A DNA stretch of 22,011 nucleotides from Candidatus Wallbacteria bacterium. Lineage in GTDB: Bacteria > Muiribacteriota > JAQTZZ01. Below are positions 8,622 to 16,467 of the stretch, piece after piece. The first letter of the stretch is position 1; each line of letters starts with the position of its first letter. The notes beneath the pieces are model-generated. The model was not told where the DNA came from, did no database searches, and worked only from the letters and a program-made list of their open reading frames with translations. A program made the translations under genes and the position numbers. The stretch is taken from positions 1 through 22,011 of the forward strand of contig JAQTRI010000008.1 in the NCBI GenBank assembly GCA_028711905.1, written 5' to 3'.

Positions 8622-9868
8622 CAGGCGAGTTTCACATAATACTGCTTGCAGGCGTATTGGAACAGGTTTTCGTTCATAGTGTACTCAATCCCGTCAAACA
8701 GGCATTTGGCGCGAATGATCTTGAGTATGTCGCGCGGCTGACAGGCCCTGAACGGCCGTCCTTCGGCCTTCATATACTTATCCACGAACACACTGACCAT
8801 GGCTTCATCATAGGGGATTTTCAGATTTTCACAGTTGAGTTTAAAGATCTTCCGGTAGGATTCCTCATCCGGGTCCAGAATGTGAATTTTGTTCTGGAGA
8901 CGGCGCAGAAAGGCTTCGTCAACCAGATCGGCTGGATCGAGGTTGGTGGAAAACACCACCAGCTGGATAAATGGCACCTCGATCTTTTTTCCGTTGTGCA
9001 GTGTCATGAAATCAATGCTCTTTTCCAGGGGGACGATCCAGCGGTTAAGAAGATCGCGCGGCCTGACAATCTGGCGGCCGAAGTCATCGATCAGGAACAT
9101 GCCGCCATTGGCCTTGAGATGGATCGGGGCCTCGTAAAATTTGGCGGTCGGATTCCAGATCAGGTCCAGTTCTTCGAGCGTCAGTTCTCCGCCGACCACG
9201 ACCGCGGGAGGATCGCACAGAAGCCAGCGGTTGTCATAGGTCATGGATGCGCCTTCCTCTTCGGCCAGCTTGTGATAAGACGGGTCAAAAAGCTTGATCA
9301 CCTGGTTGTCGACTTCAATAGCATAAGGCACCAGCACCTTGTCACTGATAATGCGCGAAATGCGTTCAGCAATAGATGTCTTGCCGTTTCCCGGAGGCCC
9401 GAAAAGGAACATTGACCCGCGTGAGTTAACAGCCGGCCCGATTTCCTCGAACACAGATTCCTTGATGATCAGATCAGCGAATGCGGCCTTGACCTGGTCG
9501 CGGTTGATGGGAGTGAAATCCTTGACATGCTTTTTCACGATCTGATTGTACTGCGCAATGCAGACAGGCGCAGGCCCGATGTATTCATCGCGTTCAAAGA
9601 TTTCCCGGACCTTGCCGCGGCCCATGTCCAGGATTTCATACAGGCAGTGAATGGCGTGCGACGAGCCGGCGCCATCAATGAATTTCTGCTTTTTCAGAAG
9701 TTCGATCACCTCCAGGGTAACACTGGCGGGCAATTTGAGTTCCTGCGAAATTTCCTTGCCGGTGATTTTGCCGTTGGAGTAAATGATCTTAAGAACCAGG
9801 TCCTGGAGAAAGGATTTTTTGAGTCCTGTTTCCTCCAGTGTTTTAGGTAAAAGCGGTCGAAAATCCAT
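8621..9868 (-). CDS. AAA+ ATPase with N-terminal winged-helix region
   Basis: The 415-aa protein has a helix-turn-helix/winged-helix-like N-terminus (about 20-80), a linker, then an AAA+ core. Walker A is GPPGNGKT (157-164), Walker B is MFLIDD (257-262), sensor 1 is around N309 (FSTN), arginine-finger candidates are R322/R323, and a sensor-2-like RD lies in QPRDI (378-379). This places it with MoxR-like or chaperone-type AAA+ proteins rather than secretion ATPases. There is no membrane span. The start is well defined: AAGGAG lies seven bases before the ATG. It opens the three-gene coupled set with the radical SAM enzyme and glycosyltransferase, 90 bases after the giant protein gene. It may remodel or assemble a complex of the Tad-linked locus (inference). 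The wHTH may be a protein-interaction element rather than a DNA binder. Confidence 0.92.
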   Translation of the reverse strand: MDFRPLLPKTLEETGLKKSFLQDLVLKIIYSNGKITGKEISQELKLPASVTLEVIELLKKQKFIDGAGSSHAIHCLYEILDMGRGKVREIFERDEYIGPAPVCIAQYNQIVKKHVKDFTPINRDQVKAAFADLIIKESVFEEIGPAVNSRGSMFLFGPPGNGKTSIAERISRIISDKVLVPYAIEVDNQVIKLFDPSYHKLAEEEGASMTYDNRWLLCDPPAVVVGGELTLEELDLIWNPTAKFYEAPIHLKANGGMFLIDDFGRQIVRPRDLLNRWIVPLEKSIDFMTLHNGKKIEVPFIQLVVFSTNLDPADLVDEAFLRRLQNKIHILDPDEESYRKIFKLNCENLKIPYDEAMVSVFVDKYMKAEGRPFRACQPRDILKIIRAKCLFDGIEYTMNENLFQYACKQYYVKLA

Positions 9869-9875
9869 TATCTGA

Positions 9876-9881
9876 CTCCTT
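9876..9881 (-). promoter_or_regulatory. Strong Shine-Dalgarno of the AAA+ ATPase gene
   Basis: AAGGAG lies seven bases before the ATG at 9868. It is the best ribosome-binding site in the lower half of the window, consistent with this gene starting a new translational block. Confidence 0.8.
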
Positions 9882-9911
9882 TTTTCGGTTTTGCACCTGA
9901 CTTCAAGGATC

Positions 9912-9937
9912 CTCTGTCTGCAAAAAAGGCCACAGAG
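9912..9937 (-). promoter_or_regulatory. Inverted repeat in the leader of the AAA+ gene
   Basis: CTCTGT (9917-9912 side) and ACAGAG (9937-9932 side) can form a 6-bp stem with a 14-nt loop that contains a T6 run. It lies between the promoter candidate and the Shine-Dalgarno. The stem is short and the loop large, so an attenuator role is only a possibility. Confidence 0.25.
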
Positions 9938-9952
9938 CCAGGAAACCCTCAG

Positions 9953-9961
9953 ATTATATCA
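9953..9961 (-). promoter_or_regulatory. Extended -10 promoter overlapping a stop codon
   Basis: The minus strand reads TG-A-TATAAT, a perfect extended -10, whose TGA is the stop codon of the 2168-aa gene. The hexamer 17 bases upstream (TGTTCA) matches 3 of 6 -35 positions. Transcription would start near 9946 and give a leader of about 78 nt to the AAA+ ATPase ATG. Confidence 0.5.
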
Positions 9962-12900
9962 AATTCTGCGCCTGTTGAACAGCAACCCGGGTTTACGGGC
10001 GCGGACCGCAACAATCAGCCCCGCGAGCAGCAGCACCAGCAAGAAGCGCAGCAGGCTGTTGCGGATGTATATAGCCGACATCTTCGGGGTTTCACCGACC
10101 TTTTTAAAGCGGAAAGTCTTGCCTGTTGAAGGTATGACGATCCCTGCAACCGGCTGTGCTGGTGCAATCTCCTGTTTCCGGACCAGGGCTTTTCTGGGTG
10201 CATACTGGGTTTTCCTGCCATACCCCACCTGGGAACTGGTCGAACTGTCAGTCCAGGTCTGCTGATTGGAATAAAGATTCTGCTGAAAAATCTGTTCCTG
10301 CATGCGGTCGATCTCTCCTGTGTCATCCAGCATTACATCCGACATCTCGCGGCTCTGCCTCTCGACATCACCAGCTAAGTCCCCGTCAATGACACCGTCC
10401 TTGAGCGCCTTGTCATACTCTGTGTCCAGTTGCTTCTTGAGCTTGCCCATATTAACACGCGCCCGCTGCTGCAAAACAAGATTGTCGCTGCCTGCGATTT
10501 TACTGACGCTCTTGACCTCTTCCATCAGGTTGCGGAGATACTCCAGTCCCGCCTCGCCTGTTTCGGCTTCATGCATGCTGCCGAAAAACTTGAGATACTG
10601 CGAATCCCCGGGAAGCGTGATAGTCCAGAATGTGCCGGCCACATCAATATTGTCCAGAATCACGGGCGGAATAAACCTGGCGCTGAACCAGCCGTACGCA
10701 ACTTTTGTGCGATAACAAATCTCGATCATCTGATCCAGAGAACCTGCGCTGGAGCGTGAAAGCGGTATCAGCAGCACCCCATTCTCTTCTGCTGGGCGGA
10801 TCTTGTTCCCGTCTGCATTGACCTGCCAAAGTTCCGACCCTTCCGGCAATTGCACACGCAGAAACTGCTGGGTCAAGTTGCGAATCCTGTATGACGCTTT
10901 TGAGAGCATGAATCCTGAATCATGCACAAAGCTTTCAATCCCGGCCCACTGGACCGAAGAACGCACCAGTTCCCCGCTTACAACCCTGGTTATGCCGAAC
11001 AATAGCTCCCAGTCGCCGAAAGCCACGCAAGCCCTGTACAGCATGCCGCGATCAGTGCCTGAAGGCATATAGGGAATGGCATCCGCATCTGTCAGTCCGC
11101 TCGCGGTTTTCTCGGAAAGTTCGATCGCGGAATCGTTTTCCACCAGAACATAGTGGGTTTTCGTGCCATTGACAGGAGTGCTGATCACGGGCAGGCGCAA
11201 TTCGGTCATGTCCGAAGCCAATGGAATACCTGCTGACACATTTACGGACAGGGACTCGCGCTCGGGAAATCTGGCGATCAGTTTTACACGCCAGGCGTCA
11301 TTAACCCTTTTCACGCTGATTTCACGGGCCTTTTCGCAGATCACCACCGGTAGGATCTCTTCCGGAAGCAGAATGTCGAATGCGACTTCCTTGAATACGG
11401 CGTGCTCAACGGAGAAATTGACAATAGCACTGCAGGATGCCTTTTCGTCGGTCAATTTGACGAACAAAGTGGAAAGTGCGGAAATTAAAGCAGTCTTTTC
11501 TGCCACATCAATGTTCAGGGAAAACGCGTCATCCTGCACAGAATAGTGAAGCCCGCCGCTCCCTTTCTGATACAGCCCCTGGCTGCCGCGCACTGTAAAC
11601 AAAAGACCCGGATCAATGTCGAGAGTCACTGAAGAACCCTTTTCAGTACCGAACATTCCTTTAAAGTCAATCGATCCAGGCACAGCCGATGGGGACAGAA
11701 ACCCTGCCGAGAGAAGCAGTTTCTTGTCTCCTGAATGGTACACTGTAACTATGCCCCCTTTTTCATGCCAGCTGACAACCTGTCCACCGGTCACTCCAGT
11801 CACACGGAAACCCTCTGGAACGGGGAACACCAATACAGGATCAGGATTGTTGAGCTCTGCCTTAACATTGATTTTTGTTTCCTTCCGCGTGATGCCTACC
11901 TGATAACTGGCTACCACCGAGGTTTTCCGCACTTTTTCCTCGATCATCATCAGTCCGGAGGCTTCACCCGTGATTTCAAAGGCATACTCGTCAGCTGATA
12001 CGGCATCGGTTTTGCGCAACCCTGAAAGCCCGGAAAATATCATCTTTTCCCCTTCTGCAGAGTGGACCAGCAGACGACCACCAGCTGAGAATCCTTTGAA
12101 TGCAGGCAGGGGGAGAGAGACTGATCGTAATTTTGCAAGCTCGTAAGTAATACTGAGCACAGCCTCAGAGCCTGCCGCCATATCTACGACATATCCGTCT
12201 GGTTGCCTGCGCAGCCCGGTCGCATGCATGGAAGTGATGCCTGTCAGTATGGCTCCTTCCGGCAGATTGACAAGAACCTGTTTTCCAAATCCGGTTAAAG
12301 TCACATCAGCGGCCACAGTGATTTTTGATAGTTCCACCCTCAGAACGCAGTCCATCACAGCCACACTCCGCGAGGCAGCAACCTGTTCAGGCTCGCTGTA
12401 GAGCACACAGACGCGCCCTCCTTCCTGGAAAGTGTGCAGGTTGCCGTTATCTGTGGCACGGTACCATCTCCCTGTATCCGAAACATCAAAGCGGCCGGGA
12501 ATGACTTCGACATGGGCATAAGCGTCCGAAAAAGCCGGAAAGTCCAGCGAAATCATCTTCCCCCTGTCCGGTATGACCTTGAACCGCGCGATTACCCTGT
12601 GCCTGCCGGAGGACAACAGCAGTTCCCTGCTGCCCGGGTTGACAGATGTATCGCGTCCATCAACGGAAAGCTCTGTCAAAGCCATGTCCGCATAAGGGAA
12701 AACCACACTGGTAAACCCCTTATCCGGGCAGAATGCATCAGTCTGAGCAGTAATGTCGGCCTCCTGGTCATGCAGGCGGATCAGGAAGCTTGCATTGGCC
12801 AGGAAATAGCCGTAAACAGAGGCTTCCTCTGTAGCTGCCCAGTGAGCCTCGCGATACAGGGCTTGAAACTGCTCTTGCGTCAAAAAAACCTTTTCAGGTG

Positions 12901-15900
12901 AGTGGAATCCGGCAGGGTCTCCCTGCACGGGAACGATGATCTCATTGAATTCAGCAGCAAAAGCATCGGTAGCCAGCAGCACGATTATGAGAAAAACGAT
13001 CATAGCCGCGATTCTGGCGTAATCGGCCTTGAATTTGAGTGAAAGACCCCCTGCCGTCAGTCCCAGGAGCGCAAAATTCAAATAAAAGGTCAGAGCCGAA
13101 TCCGCGACAATCAGTGGAAACACGAAGGCCAGGACAGCGAAATACGGCAGCTCTTTTCTGAACCTGGAATACACTGAACAGAATGCAGCCAGAAAAATGA
13201 TTATCCCCAAAAAACGCAGAGTTTTCCCACTGACTATGCTGAGCCGCAGGATGCCGGGCGCAGTGCTTGTCGTAAAATCAAACCTTGCGCCCTGGGGGTC
13301 AAATCCGATAGGCAAAGCCATGATGCCTGCCCTGCGGCCTGGTCTTTGCACAGAGGCTGGTTTAGGTTCCGGCACTGGCTGAGGAGCTGGAGAAGAAGCC
13401 GCAGCTAATTGCAGTGCAGCACTCTGCTCTACCAATGGCATGGCTTCATCTTCCGCGAAATTTTCCAATTTGTTGTTCTCTTCCAGTTGTTCCATTCCCA
13501 GTTCATTGGGTACCGCACCTGATGGTTGCATTTTGGCCTCAGAGCGTTTGGATTTCTGCAGTTCCAGACAACTATCATCAAAATCTCCCGGCATACTTGA
13601 AGCAGCTCCGGATAGTTTTGATGAAATCGTATCAAAGGTATCACCAACAGTTGAACCAGATGAAGTTAATGCCGCCAATATCAAGATAAAGGCAATAACA
13701 ATCAAGGTCGCAGGAAAGAGAAGATTCGACTGCAATAAAAGTTTAAGCTTCGGATACATCCATTTCAGCAGCAACCCAAGCAGAACAACCACTATCAGCA
13801 AAACAATAATTTTAAAAAGTAACCCTGAATAAATCAGAAACAACCATGTCTGTGACAAAAAATGCAGAAATTGTTCCAGAAATGGAGTAGCGTAAATTTT
13901 GTTCAACGCCTCATAATCCCCTGAAAACCCTGTCACAACCAGATGCTCAGGCACATGCACTCCAACTGATGCCTGAAGCACAGGCAGTTCAAAGAGCGGA
14001 GGCTGCAGGATAAAAGTTGTTCCTATCCAGCTTGTCATACCTTCCATGGCATACATCAGGGAAATTGAAGCCAGATCAGAAGACAGCGGAATCATCAACG
14101 AGGAACCGGATTTCATCGGTTTGACCGGAGATCCGTCCTTTTCCGCAGAAATCAGCACAGCGCCTTCAGGAAGAGCGAACGGCAGAAACTGCAGTCCATT
14201 GCCTGAGCAGAAGAAATCCGCTCTGGTGCTGACAGCTCCACCCGGGGAAAACTGCGCAATCAGATCGACTTTGCCGATGAACCCGCCGGACTGCCAGTGC
14301 CTGTTGAATGTCTTCTTGCCCAGAACGAGCGTGTGACTGATGTCGCTGTATCTGTATGCTGCTGCCCTGCGGTCCGTGAAATGCCCGCAGTCCGGAACCT
14401 CGTCAGGGTCGACCTCCAGCAGGTTGACCGGCTTGAACTGAAACTCCGCGTCTTTTGATGAATACACACTCAAAAACCCGCTGTGCACCGCGGCCTCGGC
14501 AATGTACAACGAAGAAACGCCTGTCGCACCAGCCGGATACTCAATAGTCAGCGGCAGTTCCAGATCCCCGGTCTGCCTTTTTTCAAAAACAACCATCACG
14601 GTCCTGACACCGTTTTTCTCCCCATGACGCAATTCTTTATGCGGAAAATCGACAAATACTCGGCCAGAGGCCTCTTCAGGCAGCACTATTGTCAGCTCAT
14701 CGGCACTGCCGTTCTCGATGCCCACAAAGCATGTGGCTTTTTCCATCAGGGAATCGTCAAGACGCAGGCTGCGGACAGTCATCTCAGTGATAAAGGGCTT
14801 TCTGCGGCTCAGCTCCACTTTGCCGGAGTACAGTCCGTCAATGTAAAGAACAGTCCGACCGGCTGTTGAAGAGGCGAACACCAGTCCGGTGAGGGACGAC
14901 AGCGAAAGGTCGAATTCCCTGTCGCACGACACCTCGATCCTGCCCCTGATGTCGGCCGCATCTTTGGCGAACAGACCAGGAATAATGTTCATGCCCAGTT
15001 GATAAGCTGCTTTCACCGCTACAGTCAAGCTCTCCCGCGCCTCTGGCAGCATGATCAGGTATTCTCCGTCAATCTCTTCGATTACTGACACGCATCCCGG
15101 GGTAGAAAGACCAGCGCCAGGCAGTCCGGCCAGGGTCAGGCGATAAATGCCGGCCTCGTCAGAAACAATCAGATTTCCAGTCAGTAAAGCCTCGCTGCCG
15201 CTCAAAAACAGCTGCAGCTCCGTCTTCTGCATCAGCGTGCCGGATGCCCGGAAGCATGAAAGGATCAGTCTGTAATCAGGGCCTGGAAAAACGAAGGACA
15301 ACAGAGATTTATCGGCAGCAGGAATCATAGCCAGGCCGGATGATTCCTGAAGACTCACCCGATAAGCCTTTTCAGCGTATACCCTGATAGTTCCCCAAGT
15401 CAGACCCGCCTCACGCACCTTCAGCACAGGAGCCTGGACTTCCCCGGTTAATCCCTGCTGCTTCACAGAAAGCGCCAGTTCCAGTTTAGTGGTGCCTGGT
15501 TTGACATGCACCAGCAGCCCGTCCGACCGGTCTTTAAACTTCAGCACGCTGTCGCCTGAGACCTCGGCAAAGTTGTGATCCGGAAGGTCAATGTGCAGGA
15601 CCTCAGGCAGACTCCCTCTTAATGTGAACTTCCCGAGACACAGCAGACCATCCCCTCCGACAGTAACAGAAAGATCCTGGTCGCAGATCAATCCACCCAG
15701 GCCCTCCCCTGCCCCGATTCCGGGAGTCGCGCTGAAAACAAGCTCCTCCCCGGGAACAAGCGGCAGGGTTATCTCCCTGCGCGGACAGCCCTGATACTCC
15801 ACTTCAAAGGGGAAATTCAGGTGCAACCTGCCTGTGACAAAAGGCGGGAACAGGCATGAAACAGCGATCCTGTCGCTGTCGCAGTCAACAGGCACAAAAG

Positions 15901-16465
15901 CTGTAGCCCTGACAGAATGACTGCCTGGACTGACCATCAGGCATTCCCGACCCTCAATGCATCGGATGAGCACTGTTCCTTTCCCGGAAACGGACAGTTC
16001 CTGAAACATGACCTGCCTGCTGTCAAAAGGGATTTCCGCTGTATCCACTGCTGAGACATGCAGAGTGCCGTCCAGGCGGATAAGACCGCTGCCCGGCACA
16101 AACGAGCCTGTGTATTCCTGACACACAAGCGACTGCGCAACAGGAACCTGCAGCATAGGAGCAACACGGTCACTTGCCATGCGGGTCAGGCGAACATATT
16201 CATCCCAGTCAAGCAAGATCCCTGTCCCTGGAGGAAGCAATCGCGGCAGAGCGCTTGCAGGCACAACATGGCGTATCTCGTCAATACCAGCAGAAGAAGC
16301 AACGGTTAAAATCAAGAGAAGCGCCGGGCAACAGATAAGGTTTGAATAAAATAGTCTCCTGTTACGGTAAAGGGTAATGGGTGATAGGTAATCAGGGGAA
16401 AGAGGAGAAGCCTCTCTAAACCAACAGCTAATCACCAACAACCAGTTACTGATTGTTTTCATCAT
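9959..16465 (-). CDS. Giant membrane-anchored beta-rich protein, two fused paralogous units
   Basis: This 2168-aa protein belongs to no family I can name. The predicted order is: signal-like hydrophobic segment (about 38-58, preceded by RNRR); beta-strand-rich extracytoplasmic region (60-865); membrane helices (about 872-902 and 916-934); an acidic then Pro/Ala-rich linker (940-1075); helices at about 1083-1142; and a second signal-peptide-like stretch (1155-1170) ending AFA/AE. A second beta-rich region follows (1171-1980), then a helical segment (about 1985-2075) and a terminal membrane helix (2134-2154) with a positive tail RNRRR-like. Both halves start with a similar Val/Ile-Val-Pro plus 'eef..L' motif and end with a G-x-x-F-x-F juxtamembrane motif (1059-1064; 2115-2120), also shared with the upstream 1039-aa protein. 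ATG at 16465 (or the adjacent 16462) has GGGAG seven bases upstream, two bases after the previous stop. The first 35 codons coincide with a repeat element. Confidence 0.85.
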   Translation of the reverse strand: MMKTISNWLLVISCWFREASPLSPDYLSPITLYRNRRLFYSNLICCPALLLILTVASSAGIDEIRHVVPASALPRLLPPGTGILLDWDEYVRLTRMASDRVAPMLQVPVAQSLVCQEYTGSFVPGSGLIRLDGTLHVSAVDTAEIPFDSRQVMFQELSVSGKGTVLIRCIEGRECLMVSPGSHSVRATAFVPVDCDSDRIAVSCLFPPFVTGRLHLNFPFEVEYQGCPRREITLPLVPGEELVFSATPGIGAGEGLGGLICDQDLSVTVGGDGLLCLGKFTLRGSLPEVLHIDLPDHNFAEVSGDSVLKFKDRSDGLLVHVKPGTTKLELALSVKQQGLTGEVQAPVLKVREAGLTWGTIRVYAEKAYRVSLQESSGLAMIPAADKSLLSFVFPGPDYRLILSCFRASGTLMQKTELQLFLSGSEALLTGNLIVSDEAGIYRLTLAGLPGAGLSTPGCVSVIEEIDGEYLIMLPEARESLTVAVKAAYQLGMNIIPGLFAKDAADIRGRIEVSCDREFDLSLSSLTGLVFASSTAGRTVLYIDGLYSGKVELSRRKPFITEMTVRSLRLDDSLMEKATCFVGIENGSADELTIVLPEEASGRVFVDFPHKELRHGEKNGVRTVMVVFEKRQTGDLELPLTIEYPAGATGVSSLYIAEAAVHSGFLSVYSSKDAEFQFKPVNLLEVDPDEVPDCGHFTDRRAAAYRYSDISHTLVLGKKTFNRHWQSGGFIGKVDLIAQFSPGGAVSTRADFFCSGNGLQFLPFALPEGAVLISAEKDGSPVKPMKSGSSLMIPLSSDLASISLMYAMEGMTSWIGTTFILQPPLFELPVLQASVGVHVPEHLVVTGFSGDYEALNKIYATPFLEQFLHFLSQTWLFLIYSGLLFKIIVLLIVVVLLGLLLKWMYPKLKLLLQSNLLFPATLIVIAFILILAALTSSGSTVGDTFDTISSKLSGAASSMPGDFDDSCLELQKSKRSEAKMQPSGAVPNELGMEQLEENNKLENFAEDEAMPLVEQSAALQLAAASSPAPQPVPEPKPASVQRPGRRAGIMALPIGFDPQGARFDFTTSTAPGILRLSIVSGKTLRFLGIIIFLAAFCSVYSRFRKELPYFAVLAFVFPLIVADSALTFYLNFALLGLTAGGLSLKFKADYARIAAMIVFLIIVLLATDAFAAEFNEIIVPVQGDPAGFHSPEKVFLTQEQFQALYREAHWAATEEASVYGYFLANASFLIRLHDQEADITAQTDAFCPDKGFTSVVFPYADMALTELSVDGRDTSVNPGSRELLLSSGRHRVIARFKVIPDRGKMISLDFPAFSDAYAHVEVIPGRFDVSDTGRWYRATDNGNLHTFQEGGRVCVLYSEPEQVAASRSVAVMDCVLRVELSKITVAADVTLTGFGKQVLVNLPEGAILTGITSMHATGLRRQPDGYVVDMAAGSEAVLSITYELAKLRSVSLPLPAFKGFSAGGRLLVHSAEGEKMIFSGLSGLRKTDAVSADEYAFEITGEASGLMMIEEKVRKTSVVASYQVGITRKETKINVKAELNNPDPVLVFPVPEGFRVTGVTGGQVVSWHEKGGIVTVYHSGDKKLLLSAGFLSPSAVPGSIDFKGMFGTEKGSSVTLDIDPGLLFTVRGSQGLYQKGSGGLHYSVQDDAFSLNIDVAEKTALISALSTLFVKLTDEKASCSAIVNFSVEHAVFKEVAFDILLPEEILPVVICEKAREISVKRVNDAWRVKLIARFPERESLSVNVSAGIPLASDMTELRLPVISTPVNGTKTHYVLVENDSAIELSEKTASGLTDADAIPYMPSGTDRGMLYRACVAFGDWELLFGITRVVSGELVRSSVQWAGIESFVHDSGFMLSKASYRIRNLTQQFLRVQLPEGSELWQVNADGNKIRPAEENGVLLIPLSRSSAGSLDQMIEICYRTKVAYGWFSARFIPPVILDNIDVAGTFWTITLPGDSQYLKFFGSMHEAETGEAGLEYLRNLMEEVKSVSKIAGSDNLVLQQRARVNMGKLKKQLDTEYDKALKDGVIDGDLAGDVERQSREMSDVMLDDTGEIDRMQEQIFQQNLYSNQQTWTDSSTSSQVGYGRKTQYAPRKALVRKQEIAPAQPVAGIVIPSTGKTFRFKKVGETPKMSAIYIRNSLLRFLLVLLLAGLIVAVRARKPGLLFNRRRI
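16366..16451. repeat. Palindromic heptanucleotide-repeat element
   Basis: On the plus strand, 16366-16393 is four in-register heptamers of the form GGTRAWN/GGTAATC (GGTAAAG, GGTAATG and so on). Then comes a short hairpin (AGAGG 16401-16405 / CCTCT 16411-16415). Then 16417-16444 is four degenerate heptamers in the opposite orientation ending mostly in ACCA (TAAACCA, ATCACCA, ACAACCA). The two arms are imperfect inverted copies around the hairpin. It resembles the degenerate heptamer repeats (STRR type) known from cyanobacteria and seen dispersed in other genomes. It sits inside the N-terminal codons of the giant protein and keeps the frame open. Confidence 0.65.
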
Positions 16466-16467
16466 TA

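Noticed and set aside
8657..9415. Plus-strand open frame of 252 codons
   Set aside because: It mirrors the AAA+ ATPase gene, which has intact Walker motifs. The frame is a codon-bias shadow on the opposite strand.
13001..13003. Internal ATG (Met1155) as start of a separate second gene within the giant ORF
   Set aside because: The encoded signal peptide is convincing, but no Shine-Dalgarno precedes it and the frame is continuous, so I kept one gene and reported the fusion as a finding.
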